Below, piece after piece: positions 38,415-49,506 of a stretch of DNA of 64,000 bases. Where the stretch lies: positions 261,883 through 325,882 of the forward strand of contig NZ_LMPF01000020.1 in NCBI RefSeq assembly GCF_001424345.1, written 5' to 3'. Position 1 is the first letter of the stretch, and the number at the start of each line of letters is the position of its first letter. This DNA is from Burkholderia sp. Leaf177 (GTDB lineage: Bacteria > Pseudomonadota > Gammaproteobacteria > Burkholderiales > Burkholderiaceae). The notes under the pieces are model-generated. The model saw only the letters and a list, made by a program, of their open reading frames with translations, made no database searches and had not been told where the DNA came from. Made by a program: the position numbers and the translations under genes.

Positions 38415-39887
38415 TCAAGAGGATAGTTTCTTCTTCAAAAGCTCGTTGACCTGCTGCGGATTCGCCTTGCCTTTGGTCGCTTTCATCGCCTGGCCAATCA
38501 GCGCATTGAACGCCTTTTCCTTGCCCGAACGATATTCATCGACCGACTTCTGATTCGCCGCCATCACCTCGTCGATAATCGCTTCCAGCGCGCCCGTATC
38601 CGAAATCTGCTTCAGCCCTTTCGCTTCGATAATCCGATCGGCCGCGCTTTCGTCCATGGCTTTCTCTTCCCAGATCGCCTGGAAAATATCCTTCGCGATC
38701 TTGTTCGAGATGGTTCCGTCCGCAATGCGCTGAATCACGAGCGCGAGTTGCGGCGGAGAAACCGGCGAGTTCTCAATATCCAGCGATTCGCGATTCAATT
38801 GCGACGACACTTCGCCCATGAGCCAGTTGGCGGCGAGCTTGGCATTCGCGGGCCCGACTTTCGAGGCCACGCTCTCAAAGTAAGCCGACATACCTTGCGA
38901 CGACGTCAATCCAACCGCGTCATAAGGCGTCAAGCCGTATTGCTCGATAAACCGCGTTTGCATCGCTTCCGGCAACTCGGGCAATTCGCTGCGAACCCGC
39001 GCGATCCACGCTTCGTCGATAACCAGCGGCATCAGGTCCGGATCCGGGAAATAGCGGTAATCGTGCGCGTCTTCCTTGCTGCGCATGGATCGTGTCTCGC
39101 GTTTATCGGGATCGTATAAACGCGTTTCCTGCACCACCGTCCCGCCGTCCTCGATCAACTCGATCTGACGGCGCACTTCGTACTGGATCGCTTCTTCGAG
39201 AAACCGGAACGAGTTCAGGTTCTTGATCTCGGCGCGCGTGCCGAATTTAACCTGGCCGACAGGGCGCACTGATACGTTCGCGTCGCAACGGAACGAACCT
39301 TCCTGCATGTTGCCGTCGCAGATACCGAGCCATTGCACGAGCGTATGCAGGCTCTTCGCGTACGCCACGGCTTCGGCGGCGCTGCGCATTTCGGGTTCGG
39401 TCACAATCTCGAGCAACGGCGTGCCCGCGCGATTCAAGTCGATACCCGTCATGCCCGCGAAGTCTTCGTGCAGCGACTTGCCCGCGTCTTCTTCCAAGTG
39501 TGCGCGCGTCAGGTTGACGGTTTTATCGTAGGCGGGCTTGCCGGATTTTTCGTTTGCCGGGACGTGGATCGTGACGCTGCCGCCCTGCACGACCGGAATC
39601 TCGAACTGGCTGATCTGATAGCCCTTCGGCAGATCCGGGTAGAAATAGTTTTTGCGCGCGAAGATGCTGCGCGGCGCGATGGTCGCGCCAATCGCCAGAC
39701 CCAGGCGGATCGCGCGCTCAACGGCACCGCGATTCATCACGGGCAACGAGCCGGGCAACGCCAGATCGACAGGACACGCCTGCGTGTTCGGCTCCGCGCC
39801 GAATTGCGTGGCCGCGCCCGAGAAAATCTTGGAGACCGTCGATAACTGCGCGTGCGTCTCAAGACCAATCACAACTTCCCATTGCAT
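38415..39887 (-). CDS. gatB: Asp/Glu-tRNA amidotransferase subunit B
   Basis: The protein has 490 residues starting [17 protein letters not shown], with the family block [22 protein letters not shown] and [16 protein letters not shown]. The C-terminal GatB/YqeY tail domain ends [13 protein letters not shown]. GatB binds the mischarged tRNA and activates the acyl group for amidation to Gln- or Asn-tRNA. It follows gatA with a 3-bp gap. Confidence 0.98.
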   Translation of the reverse strand: MQWEVVIGLETHAQLSTVSKIFSGAATQFGAEPNTQACPVDLALPGSLPVMNRGAVERAIRLGLAIGATIAPRSIFARKNYFYPDLPKGYQISQFEIPVVQGGSVTIHVPANEKSGKPAYDKTVNLTRAHLEEDAGKSLHEDFAGMTGIDLNRAGTPLLEIVTEPEMRSAAEAVAYAKSLHTLVQWLGICDGNMQEGSFRCDANVSVRPVGQVKFGTRAEIKNLNSFRFLEEAIQYEVRRQIELIEDGGTVVQETRLYDPDKRETRSMRSKEDAHDYRYFPDPDLMPLVIDEAWIARVRSELPELPEAMQTRFIEQYGLTPYDAVGLTSSQGMSAYFESVASKVGPANAKLAANWLMGEVSSQLNRESLDIENSPVSPPQLALVIQRIADGTISNKIAKDIFQAIWEEKAMDESAADRIIEAKGLKQISDTGALEAIIDEVMAANQKSVDEYRSGKEKAFNALIGQAMKATKGKANPQQVNELLKKKLSS

Positions 39888-39890
39888 AGT

Positions 39891-41384
39891 TCAGACTCCT
39901 GCCGGTGATTGCACATGCCAGTCGGTCGCGCGCTGAAACGCGTCGGCGACCTGCAGCAACCGGGCTTCGTTGAAATAGTTGCCGACGATCTGCAAGCCAA
40001 CCGGCCGTGTCGCGTGCGCGCTGCCCGCAGCGCCGAAACCGCACGGCACGCTCATGCCCGGCAAGCCGGCGAGACTGATCGACAACGTGTAGATATCGGC
40101 GAGATACATCTGGACGGGATCGTCGGCTTTCTCCCCGAGATTCCACGCAACCGATGGCGCCACCGGTCCCATGATTACATCGCAATGATTGAATGCTTCC
40201 TGGAAATCCTGCGCGATGATGCGGCGGATCTTCTGCGCCTGAAGGTAATACGCGTCGTAATAGCCGTGCGACAACACGTACGCGCCCACCAGGATCCGGC
40301 GCTTCACTTCCGGCCCGAAACCCTCGGCGCGCGACTTCTTGTACATATCGAGAAGATCGGTGTATTCGGCCGCGCGATGGCCGTAACGCACGCCATCGAA
40401 ACGCGACAGATTCGACGATGCTTCCGCCGGCGCAATGATGTAGTACACGGGAATGGACAACTCGGTCTTCGGCAGCGACACCTCGACCAGGGTCGCGCCG
40501 AGCGCTTCGTATTGCTTTAACGCCGCGTCCACGGCGCTGCGAACTTCGGCGCTAAGTCCTTCGCCAAAAAACTCTTTCGGCAAACCGATGCGCAATCCCG
40601 CGAGCGGTTTGGTCGCGTCATGACCCGACCACGGCTGGCCGAGATAGCGCGTGTAGTCTTCGTCCTCGCGCTGAAGGCTGGTTGAGTCGCGCGGATCGAA
40701 CGATGCAATCGCGTTGAGCAAAAGACCGCAATCGGCGGCGCTGCGGGCCATGGGGCCGCCCTGATCCAGCGACGAAGCAAACGCAATCATGCCGTAACGC
40801 GAAACGCGGCCGTACGTGGGTTTGATTCCCGTAATGCCGGTGAACGACGCCGGCTGGCGAATCGAGCCGCCCGTGTCCGTGCCGGTGGCGGCGGGCGCGA
40901 GCCGCGCGGCGACTGCAGCAGCCGATCCACCCGACGAGCCGCCAGGAACGGCCTTCAGATCCCACGGGTTCTTGACCGGGCCGAAGTACGAATTCTCGTT
41001 CGACGAACCCATCGCGAATTCGTCCATATTGGTCTTGCCGAGCGTCACCACGCCCGCGTTTTTCAGGCGATCGACGACGGTGGCATCGAAGGGACTCTTG
41101 TAGTTCTCGAGCATCTTCGATCCCGCCGTCGAGCTCCATCCGCGCGTGACGAATACGTCCTTATGCGCGATCGGCAAGCCCGTCAGCGGCCCCGCTTCGC
41201 CACGCGCGATAAGCGCGTCGGCGGCTTTGGCTTGCTCGAGCGTCAGGTTGTGATCGACGCTGATGAACGCGTTGAGATCCTTCGCGGCGTCGATGCGCTG
41301 CAGGAACATCTGCGCGAGTTCGACAGCGGAAATGGTTTTTGCGTCGAGTGCCGCGCGCAGTTCGGTCAAGCTTTTCTGATGCAT
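39891..41384 (-). CDS. gatA: Asp/Glu-tRNA amidotransferase subunit A
   Basis: The protein has 497 residues. The amidase signature is clear: catalytic Lys in [10 protein letters not shown] (about residue 75), and Gly/Ser-rich [17 protein letters not shown] with [14 protein letters not shown], holding the Ser-cisSer pair (about residues 150-175). It releases ammonia from glutamine for GatB. The start is the ATG at 41384. It lies 118 bp after gatC, an unusually loose spacing compared with gatA-gatB. Confidence 0.98.
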   Translation of the reverse strand: MHQKSLTELRAALDAKTISAVELAQMFLQRIDAAKDLNAFISVDHNLTLEQAKAADALIARGEAGPLTGLPIAHKDVFVTRGWSSTAGSKMLENYKSPFDATVVDRLKNAGVVTLGKTNMDEFAMGSSNENSYFGPVKNPWDLKAVPGGSSGGSAAAVAARLAPAATGTDTGGSIRQPASFTGITGIKPTYGRVSRYGMIAFASSLDQGGPMARSAADCGLLLNAIASFDPRDSTSLQREDEDYTRYLGQPWSGHDATKPLAGLRIGLPKEFFGEGLSAEVRSAVDAALKQYEALGATLVEVSLPKTELSIPVYYIIAPAEASSNLSRFDGVRYGHRAAEYTDLLDMYKKSRAEGFGPEVKRRILVGAYVLSHGYYDAYYLQAQKIRRIIAQDFQEAFNHCDVIMGPVAPSVAWNLGEKADDPVQMYLADIYTLSISLAGLPGMSVPCGFGAAGSAHATRPVGLQIVGNYFNEARLLQVADAFQRATDWHVQSPAGV

Positions 41385-41502
41385 TGCGTTTTTCCTGATA
41401 GACGCCGGGTGCCGCGTCTTTTAGTTTCCGTGCGATGTTGCCGTTGCAATGCGTTCGCGTTGCGTTCTGGTGATCACAACCTCGCGCCGCTGATTCGATC
41501 GC

Positions 41503-41802
41503 TTACTCGATCACTTTCGGCACGAGATACAGGCCGTCGCGCACAGCGGGTGCAGGCCGTTGGAACTCTTCGCGGTTTACATGCTCTGTAACAGCATCGT
41601 TTCGCAAACGCAGTTCGACTTGCTGGATTTGTTCGATCGGGTGAGCAAGCGGTTCGATTCCCTTGGTGTCTACGGCTTGCATCTGCTCCACGAGACCAAA
41701 GAAATCGTTCAGGCGCGCGAGGGTGGGTTCAGCCTCGTGTTCGGGCAATTCCAGACGCGCGAGGTGCGCAATGCGTTTTACATCGGTCAAGGTCAGAGAC
41801 AT
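41503..41802 (-). CDS. gatC: Asp/Glu-tRNA amidotransferase subunit C
   Basis: The protein has 99 residues from the ATG at 41802 ([23 protein letters not shown]). The small helical GatC stabilises GatA-GatB. The family ends with a [16 protein letters not shown] tail, as here. A GTG three codons upstream is possible, but the ATG gives the usual N-terminus. It is the first gene of gatCAB, divergent from mreB. Confidence 0.96.
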   Translation of the reverse strand: MSLTLTDVKRIAHLARLELPEHEAEPTLARLNDFFGLVEQMQAVDTKGIEPLAHPIEQIQQVELRLRNDAVTEHVNREEFQRPAPAVRDGLYLVPKVIE

Positions 41803-42171
41803 TCGTTTCACCGGTCTATTTATGCGACTTTCGCGTTACAAACAGCGCGACTTCAATTCGAGATAAGGAGCCTTAGAAAGCAGGCCTGACGATGGCAAAA
41901 TGTACCGTCCTTTTCCTTCGAATACCCCAAAATTATAAGGTATCATTACGCGTTCGACCCAAATCCGGATCGACTTGCCAGCGGCCTTTTCTTAGTTACA
42001 GGATTTTCAGAAAAGTGTGCGCCTGGTTTGCTTGCATCCTCCGGTAGATTTTCTTCGCAGCTTTGCAATGTTCGCGACCAATTGGGTGCGGCTGCAGGCT
42101 GTCATTTTTTTCCGCTGCCGTCCTTTGGCGCTCGAAGCGAGGCACGGCTCCCAGCGAGACAGGATTTTTGA
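41803..42171. other. Divergent intergenic region gatC | mreB
   Basis: These 369 bp have no gene. A gatC promoter is suggested on the minus strand (41932-41962). For mreB an AGGA-type ribosome-binding site lies just before 42172; its promoter was not pinned down. No known RNA motif was recognised. Confidence 0.5.
41932..41962 (-). promoter_or_regulatory. Possible promoter of gatCAB
   Basis: On the minus strand a perfect TATAAT (41937-41932) is preceded after 19 bp by TTGGGT (41962-41957). The spacer is a little long. The start would be near 41925, about 120 nt before gatC. Confidence 0.4.
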
Positions 42172-43215
<1,044 letters not shown>

Positions 43216-43420
43216 GTCTTGACGCCTTTCACGAAGGCGCCATCAGCACGCACTCGCTCAATGGAACATCTGCGACGTGCGCGAGATATGCGACTTGCAC
43301 GGGCGTTCACGTGGCCTGGCCCAATGTGGATCCGGGCCGCAGCGCACCGCGCTGGGCAGGGCCGCGATTTGACGCGGACCCGCAGCATCGATTTAACTGC
43401 TCACGCCCTCGGCGCCGACC

Positions 43421-44551
43421 ATGGAATACAGTCCGCCGCCACTCTTTAAGCAAGGTCCATCCGCTCTCGCGCGATTGATCTTCTTCGTGGTGCTCGCAAT
43501 CGCCCTTTTGATCTCGGACGCGCGTTTTAATACGCTCGAGATCGTGCGCGGCGTGCTGGGCGCCGGCTTATATCCGCTGCAGCGCGCCGCCCTCGTTCCG
43601 CGCGATATCTTCATGGGCGCAGCCGATCTGGCTGTGACCAGCGCAATCCTGCGCACCGAAAATGTGAAGTTGAAAGAAAAGAACCTGGAGTTATCGGTGA
43701 AAGCGGGCGATGCGTCCCAGCTCAACGCCGAGAACACACATTTGCGTTCGCTCCTTCAACTTCAGGCTCGCGCCGTCACGCAAACCATTCCCGTCGAAGT
43801 GCAATACGACACGCGTGATCCATTCACGCAAAAGGTCGTGATTGGCAAGGGCTCGCAGCAGGGCATTCAGGACGGCGCGCCTGTAGTCAACGAAGACGGC
43901 GTGATTGGCCAGATCACCCGCGTATTCCCGCTGCAATCCGAAGTAACGCTGCTCTCCGACAAGGACCAGGCCGTCCCCGTGCAAATCGTTCGTACGGGAT
44001 TGCGCAGCGTGATCTACGGCACGCCCAAAGGTGACACACTCGACCTGCGCTTCGTGCCTATCAGCGCCGACGTGCAAACTGGCGACGAACTCGTGACCAG
44101 CGGCCTGGACGGGATTTATCCGCCGGGATTGCCGGTGGCGAAGGTCGTGCGCGTCGATAAACAAGCCGATACCGCCTTCGCTCGCGTCGTCTGTTTGCCC
44201 ATTGCTCCGGTGCGCGGTGCGCGCCAGTTGCTCGTGCTGCACTACGAAGTCAACCAGCCGCCGAATCCGGTCGAGATCGAAGCCGCGGCCGCCGCAAAGG
44301 ATGCGAAGGAAAACAAGGGCAGGAAGAAGGCAGCACCCGCGAAAAGCACGAGTGCGCCAGCTGCGGCTAATGCGACAACCGCGCCCGCCGCAAACCCGGC
44401 CGCTGCACCGGCAGCGTCGGCTGCAGCTGCGGTCGCCGCAAAGCCTGCATCTGCGAGCGCCGGGAAGAAGCCTGAGCACGCGGCATCGAACAAATCCGGG
44501 CACGCCCGGCGAGAACCTGCCGGCAAGGCCGCGCCCGGAGCCACGCCATGA
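43421..44551 (+). CDS. mreC: Rod-shape determining protein MreC (with Ala-rich tail)
   Basis: The protein has 376 residues. One membrane helix (about residues 18-36, LIFFVVLAIALLISDAR) is followed by a coiled coil (about 65-105, ENVKLKEKNLELSVKAGD) and the beta-barrel MreC domain (to about 285). The last 85-90 residues are a low-complexity Ala/Lys/Pro tail, longer than in E. coli MreC. It is periplasmic and links MreB with PBP2. It starts 205 bp after mreB and overlaps mreD by 4 bp. Confidence 0.95.
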   Translation: MEYSPPPLFKQGPSALARLIFFVVLAIALLISDARFNTLEIVRGVLGAGLYPLQRAALVPRDIFMGAADLAVTSAILRTENVKLKEKNLELSVKAGDASQLNAENTHLRSLLQLQARAVTQTIPVEVQYDTRDPFTQKVVIGKGSQQGIQDGAPVVNEDGVIGQITRVFPLQSEVTLLSDKDQAVPVQIVRTGLRSVIYGTPKGDTLDLRFVPISADVQTGDELVTSGLDGIYPPGLPVAKVVRVDKQADTAFARVVCLPIAPVRGARQLLVLHYEVNQPPNPVEIEAAAAAKDAKENKGRKKAAPAKSTSAPAAANATTAPAANPAAAPAASAAAAVAAKPASASAGKKPEHAASNKSGHARREPAGKAAPGATP

Positions 44552-45060
44552 GCCGCCCGCAATACATCCTGCAGCCGGTCAATCCGTACTTCATCACGTT
44601 CAGCCTGGCCGCCGCGTTTCTGCTAAACCTGATGCCGTGGGGCCGGATGGCCGGCGTGCCGGATTTCGTCGCCGTCGTCCTGTTGTTCTGGAACGTTCAC
44701 CAGCCGCGCCGTGTCGGAATGGGCATCGCGTTTTTGCTCGGCATGTTAATGGACGTTCACAATGCAAGTCTGCTCGGCGAGCACGCGCTTGCGTATACGT
44801 TGTTGTCGTATGGCGCCATCACCATTCACAGGCGCGTATTGTGGATGTCGTTGCCAGTGCAGACGTTCGTGGTTGCACCGCTCTTGATCGGCGCGCAGAT
44901 TGTCCCGTTCGTGATTCGCCTCCTGACCGGCGCGGCGTTTCCCGGCTGGGGTTATCTGGTCGATGGATTCGTGGAAGCCATTTTGTGGCCGCTCGCGAGT
45001 TTCCTGCTGCTGATTCCGCAGCGCCGCGCCACCGATCCCGACGACACACGTCCCATCTGA
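44548..45060 (+). CDS. mreD: Rod-shape determining protein MreD
   Basis: The protein has 170 residues and is very hydrophobic, with about five membrane segments (for example ITFSLAAAFLLNLMPW, PDFVAVVLLFWNVHQPRRVGMGIAFLLGMLMDVHNASLLG). The HQPRRVG...GMLMDV motif is typical of MreD. It is part of the elongasome in the inner membrane. ATGA overlap with mreC; mrdA begins 90 bp later. Confidence 0.95.
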   Translation: MSRPQYILQPVNPYFITFSLAAAFLLNLMPWGRMAGVPDFVAVVLLFWNVHQPRRVGMGIAFLLGMLMDVHNASLLGEHALAYTLLSYGAITIHRRVLWMSLPVQTFVVAPLLIGAQIVPFVIRLLTGAAFPGWGYLVDGFVEAILWPLASFLLLIPQRRATDPDDTRPI

Positions 45061-45150
45061 GTTGATGTCGATGTTGATTCAAGCGACTGCCGGCGCGTCG
45101 GTTGAGCCGCACGCCCCAGTCGCCACACACGCGGTCCCCGCGAAGATTGC

Positions 45151-47601
45151 ATGACCGAATTTCAGAACGCCGAACAACAGTTATCGAAGTTTCGCTTACG
45201 CGTGGCCGCCGCGGGCCTCTTCGTGTTCGTCTGCTTCGGATTGATCGGCGTGCGGTTCCTGTATCTGCAGGTCTGGCATTTCAGCAAGTACTCGCTGCAA
45301 GCCGATGAAAACCGCATCTCGGTCGCGCCTATCGTGCCGAATCGCGGGATCATCACCGACCGCAACGGCGTGGTGCTCGCGAAGAACTATTCGGCCTACA
45401 CGCTGGAAATTACGCCGTCGAAGATCAACACCACGCTCGACGATGAAATCGACCGCATCGCGACCGTGATTCCCGTCGACGCACGCGATCGCCGGCGCTT
45501 TAAAAAGCTGCTGGAAGACTCGAAGAATTTCGAGAGCCTGCCCATCCGCACGCGTCTCACCGACGAAGAGGTCGCCCAGTTCACCGCGCAGCGTTTCCGC
45601 TTCCCAGGCGTGGAAGTGCGCGCGCGGTTGTTCCGGCAATATCCGCTGGGACCGACGGCGGCGCACGTGATTGGGTATATCGGGCGGATTTCGCAGCGCG
45701 ATCAGGAGCGTATCGACGCCGCAAGCGACCAGAACGACGCCGACACCGATCACTACGATCCGCGGCTGGACGCGAACAATTACAAGGGCACTGATTACAT
45801 GGGCAAGATCGGTGTCGAGCAAAGCTACGAAACCGAGTTGCACGGACTGACGGGCTTCGAGGAAGTGGAAGTGACGGCTGGGGGGCGTCCGGTTCGCACC
45901 ATGTCGCGCACGCAGGCAACGCCGGGGAACAATCTAGTGTTGTCGCTGGATATCGGCTTGCAACAGGTTGCCGAGCAGGCGTTCGCGGGTAAGCGCGGCG
46001 CGCTGGTCGCCATCGAACCTGCAACGGGGGACGTGCTCGCGTTCGTATCGGCGCCGAGTTTCGATCCGAATTCGTTCGTGGACGGCATCGACCAGCAGAC
46101 CTGGGATTCGCTCAACAATTCGCCCGATCACCCGCTGCTGAACCGTCCGCTGCATGGCACGTATCCGCCGGGTTCGACCTACAAGCCGTTCATGGCGCTC
46201 GCCGCGCTGACGCTGCACAAACGCACGCCGGGCTGGGGTTTCCAGGATCCCGGCTCGTACACGTTCGGCGGCCACACGTTCCGCAACGACGTGCGCGCGG
46301 GTCAGGGCTGGGTCGACATGAACCGCGCGATCGTGGTTTCGAACGACACGTATTTCTACATGCTCGCGCACGATCTCGGCGTGAACGCGATGGCCGGTTT
46401 CATGAAGCCGTGGGGCTTCGGCCAGATCACGGGTATCGATATCAACGGCGAAGCGCGCGGCATTCTTCCATCGACGGACTGGAAGAAGAAGGCGTACCGC
46501 AAGCCCGAACAGCAGCGCTGGTATGAAGGCGAGACGATCAGCCTTGGAATTGGGCAGGGTTACAACTCGTTCACCATCCTGCAACTTGCACACGCCACGG
46601 CGACGCTCGCGAATGACGGCGTGGTGATGAAGCCGCACCTGGTCAAGGAAGTCGAGAATCCGATCTCGAAGGCGGTGCGTCTCACGGTGCGCGCGCCAAG
46701 CGACAAGCTAGCGGTGAAACAGGCGGATATCGACTTCGTCAAGCGTGCCATGGAAGGCGTGGTAACCAACGGCACCGCCGTGAAGATCTTCCGTGGCGCG
46801 CCGTATCTTTCGGCAGGCAAGACGGGAACGGCGCAGGTTTATTCGCTGCAGGGCGCGAACTATTCGGGTCATGCGACGGCCGAGCATCTGCGTGACCACG
46901 CGTTGTATATCGCGTTTGCGCCGGTCGACCATCCGACGATCGCGGTCGCGCTGATCGTTGAAAACGGCGGATGGGGCGCGGAAGCCGCAGGTCCGATCGC
47001 GCGGAAAGTGCTCGATTATTACCTCGTCGACAGGCTGAAACCCGGCGCGGAAGCGGCGGCGGTGGCAGCGGCGGCATCGGCTACGGAAGGTGCAACGGCG
47101 CCGGTTATCGGCGGATCGCAGTCTGCAATCGAAGCGGCGTTGCCGGCGTCGGTGGCGGCGAAATCGGCGGCGTTTAATCCGGCGGCGGCTTCCGAGCCTG
47201 TCACGGGGGCATCGGCGGCGATTTCGGCTCCTGCTGCTTCATCTGCTTCACCGGTTTCCGCATCCGCTCCATCCGCCGAAGCCACGAGTGAAGCCGCATC
47301 CGCAGCGCCGGCCGTGCCTGCATCGCCGGCGACCATGATGCTGCGTGCATTGGCAACGCCGCGCGCGCCCATCGTTTCCGTCGCCGATACACCCCGTGCC
47401 ACCGGCAAGGAAGCGAGCGGGCAGAAGGAAAAAGCGGTGGCATCGAATGCGAAGGAAGTGAAGGAAGCGATCAAAGCGCCCGTGCCCGCGCCGCCCAAAC
47501 CACCGCCGCCGAAGGAACCCGCGCCCACGGCTGCGATTCCCCGTAACAACGGCAAGAGCCCCATTCAAACGTTGACGCCGTCTGGCGGCATCGACGAGTA
47601 A
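45151..47601 (+). CDS. mrdA: Penicillin-binding protein 2 (elongation transpeptidase) with long low-complexity C-terminus
   Basis: The protein has 816 residues; E. coli PBP2 has about 633. One N-terminal membrane helix (about 16-40) is followed by the PBP dimerisation domain and the transpeptidase domain with the active-site SxxK at Ser342 (GSTYKPF), SxN in VVSNDTYF and KTG in SAGKTGTAQ. From about residue 635 to the end it has a Ser/Ala/Pro/Lys-rich extension (roughly 180 residues) without family similarity. It cross-links lateral-wall peptidoglycan together with RodA, whose gene follows after 15 bp. The product of the extension would be periplasmic. Confidence 0.95.
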   Translation: MTEFQNAEQQLSKFRLRVAAAGLFVFVCFGLIGVRFLYLQVWHFSKYSLQADENRISVAPIVPNRGIITDRNGVVLAKNYSAYTLEITPSKINTTLDDEIDRIATVIPVDARDRRRFKKLLEDSKNFESLPIRTRLTDEEVAQFTAQRFRFPGVEVRARLFRQYPLGPTAAHVIGYIGRISQRDQERIDAASDQNDADTDHYDPRLDANNYKGTDYMGKIGVEQSYETELHGLTGFEEVEVTAGGRPVRTMSRTQATPGNNLVLSLDIGLQQVAEQAFAGKRGALVAIEPATGDVLAFVSAPSFDPNSFVDGIDQQTWDSLNNSPDHPLLNRPLHGTYPPGSTYKPFMALAALTLHKRTPGWGFQDPGSYTFGGHTFRNDVRAGQGWVDMNRAIVVSNDTYFYMLAHDLGVNAMAGFMKPWGFGQITGIDINGEARGILPSTDWKKKAYRKPEQQRWYEGETISLGIGQGYNSFTILQLAHATATLANDGVVMKPHLVKEVENPISKAVRLTVRAPSDKLAVKQADIDFVKRAMEGVVTNGTAVKIFRGAPYLSAGKTGTAQVYSLQGANYSGHATAEHLRDHALYIAFAPVDHPTIAVALIVENGGWGAEAAGPIARKVLDYYLVDRLKPGAEAAAVAAAASATEGATAPVIGGSQSAIEAALPASVAAKSAAFNPAAASEPVTGASAAISAPAASSASPVSASAPSAEATSEAASAAPAVPASPATMMLRALATPRAPIVSVADTPRATGKEASGQKEKAVASNAKEVKEAIKAPVPAPPKPPPPKEPAPTAAIPRNNGKSPIQTLTPSGGIDE

Positions 47602-47616
47602 AGAAGGAGAACCGCC

Positions 47617-48774
47617 ATGCAAGCGATGCAGTTCGACAAGCGCGCCTGGCTCGACCGCACGAAGCGCATGTTCGCGGGTTTCGATAAACCGCTCGCGCTG
47701 ATTGTGTTCCTGCTGCTGTGCGTTGGAATCGTGACGCTGTATAGCGCGAGTCTCGATGTGCCCGGGCGCGTTGAAGACCAACTGCGCAATATCATGCTGA
47801 CGTTCGGCCTGATGTGGATTCTTGCCAACGTGCCGCCGCCCACGCTCATGCGGTTTGCCGTGCCGCTTTATACGTTCGGCATGGCGTTGCTGGTTGCCGT
47901 CGCCATGTTCGGACTGACGCGAAAAGGCGCGAAACGCTGGCTCAATGTGGGCGTGGTGATCCAGCCTTCCGAAATCATGAAGATCGCGATGCCGCTCATG
48001 CTTGCCTGGTATTTCCAGCGGCGTGAAGGCCAGGTCCGATGGTGGGATTACATCGTCGGCTTTCTGATCTTGCTGCTGCCGGTGGCGATCATCGCGAAGC
48101 AGCCCGATCTCGGAACGGCCGTGCTCGTGTTCGCGGCGGGTCTGTTCGTCATCTACTTCGCGGGATTGAGCTTCAAGTTGATCGTGCCGGTGCTGGTTGC
48201 CGGCGTGCTGGTCGTGGCGAGTATCGGCGTGTTCCAGGAGCGGATCTGCCAGCCGGAAGTGAACTGGCCTTTGATGCACGATTATCAGAAACATCGGATT
48301 TGTACGCTGCTCGATCCAACTTCCGATCCGCTCGGCAAAGGCTTTCACACCATTCAGGCAGTCATCGCGATTGGCTCAGGCGGCACGTTCGGCAAAGGCT
48401 GGTTGAAGGGCACGCAGGCGCATCTGGAGTTCATACCCGAGAAACATACCGACTTTATCTTCGCGGTGTTTTCGGAAGAGTTTGGTCTGGCCGGCGGCCT
48501 TGTACTGCTCTTCCTCTATATGGCGTTGATTGCGCGCGGATTGTTTATCGCGGCGAATGGAGCGACGCTGTTCGGGCGGCTGTTGGCCGGGTCCCTGACC
48601 ATGGCTTTCTTCACGTATGCGTTCGTAAATATCGGGATGGTGAGCGGGATCTTGCCGGTGGTCGGCGTGCCGTTGCCGTTCATGAGTTATGGCGGGACGG
48701 CGCTGACCACGCTCGGAGTCGCGGTCGGGCTGATCATGAGCGTGTCGCGACAGAAACGGCTGATGAAGGGTTAG
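47617..48774 (+). CDS. rodA: Peptidoglycan glycosyltransferase RodA
   Basis: The protein has 385 residues with about ten membrane segments. SEDS-family motifs are seen: ARRKGAKRWL-like (GLTRKGAKRWLNVGVVIQPSE), KQPDLGTAVLV, and GGTFGKGWLKGTQAHLEFIPEKHTDFIFAVFSEEFGL, and finally LPFMSYGGTAL. It polymerises glycan strands with PBP2. AAGGAG precedes the ATG. It ends the elongasome operon; a strong terminator follows. Confidence 0.97.
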   Translation: MQAMQFDKRAWLDRTKRMFAGFDKPLALIVFLLLCVGIVTLYSASLDVPGRVEDQLRNIMLTFGLMWILANVPPPTLMRFAVPLYTFGMALLVAVAMFGLTRKGAKRWLNVGVVIQPSEIMKIAMPLMLAWYFQRREGQVRWWDYIVGFLILLLPVAIIAKQPDLGTAVLVFAAGLFVIYFAGLSFKLIVPVLVAGVLVVASIGVFQERICQPEVNWPLMHDYQKHRICTLLDPTSDPLGKGFHTIQAVIAIGSGGTFGKGWLKGTQAHLEFIPEKHTDFIFAVFSEEFGLAGGLVLLFLYMALIARGLFIAANGATLFGRLLAGSLTMAFFTYAFVNIGMVSGILPVVGVPLPFMSYGGTALTTLGVAVGLIMSVSRQKRLMKG

Positions 48775-48787
48775 GCGATTTGACATT

Positions 48788-48829
48788 AAAAAGCCCGCGA
48801 TTCGATCGATGATCATCGCGGGCTTTTGT
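48788..48829 (+). terminator. Bidirectional terminator after rodA
   Basis: There is a perfect 13-bp stem AAAAGCCCGCGAT / ATCGCGGGCTTTT with a 13-base loop, then T-rich sequence. It is placed to end both rodA and the convergent Sel1 gene. Confidence 0.93.
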
Positions 48830-48831
48830 TT

Positions 48832-49506
48832 TTATTGCGGCTGTTCGTGCGACAGCTCGGCGCTCAATTGCTGGTACTTGAGCTTCGCCGCTGGATCGCC
48901 TTGGGCGGCTGCCGCCGCGTAATACGCGCGTGCGACGTTGATGTTCTTCTGCACGCCATCGCCGCCGCGTTCATAGAACGATCCCGCCACGTATTGCGCG
49001 GTCATGTCGCCGCCTTCGGCCGCCTTCTTGTACCAGGCGAAGGCCTGAGCGTTGTCGCGCGGGGTGCCTCGGCCATCGAGGAATTGATTCGCCAATGCGA
49101 GTTCGGCCTGCACATGCCCCTGGTTCGCGGCGCGCAAAAACCAGCGATGCGCCTCAGCCGGATCGCGATCCACGAACTGGCCGTCATCGAACATCTTGCC
49201 GTACACGAATTGCGCTTGCGTCATGTTGGCATCGGCGGCTTTGCGCAGCCATTTCTTGCCCTCGGGCACATCGGCGGGACCGCCTTCGCCGTTGACCAGC
49301 ATCATCGCGTAATTGAATTCGGCGAGACGGCTGCCCTTTTTCGCCGCGCGAAGAAACTCCGAGCGCGCCGCGCCGAAATTGCCGGCGTTGTAATCGGCGA
49401 CGGCGTTTTGCGTGGCCATGTCGCTGCCCTTCACCGTCTGTGCGTTTGCCGCGCCGTACGTCAGCAACAACGCGACGGAAACTGCGCCCAATAATCCGGG
49501 TTTCAT
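48832..49506 (-). CDS. Exported Sel1-repeat (SLR) protein
   Basis: The protein has 224 residues. The signal peptide is clear (GLLGAVSVALLLTYGAANA, cleavage about residue 22). At least four Sel1-type repeats follow (AEFNYAMMLVNGEGG, AQFVYGKMFDDGQ, AELALANQFLDGRG, AQYVAGSFYERGG). Such proteins are periplasmic scaffolds; the partner is unknown. The ATG overlaps the stop of the aldolase gene by 4 bp, so the two are translated together. Confidence 0.88.
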   Translation of the reverse strand: MKPGLLGAVSVALLLTYGAANAQTVKGSDMATQNAVADYNAGNFGAARSEFLRAAKKGSRLAEFNYAMMLVNGEGGPADVPEGKKWLRKAADANMTQAQFVYGKMFDDGQFVDRDPAEAHRWFLRAANQGHVQAELALANQFLDGRGTPRDNAQAFAWYKKAAEGGDMTAQYVAGSFYERGGDGVQKNINVARAYYAAAAAQGDPAAKLKYQQLSAELSHEQPQ

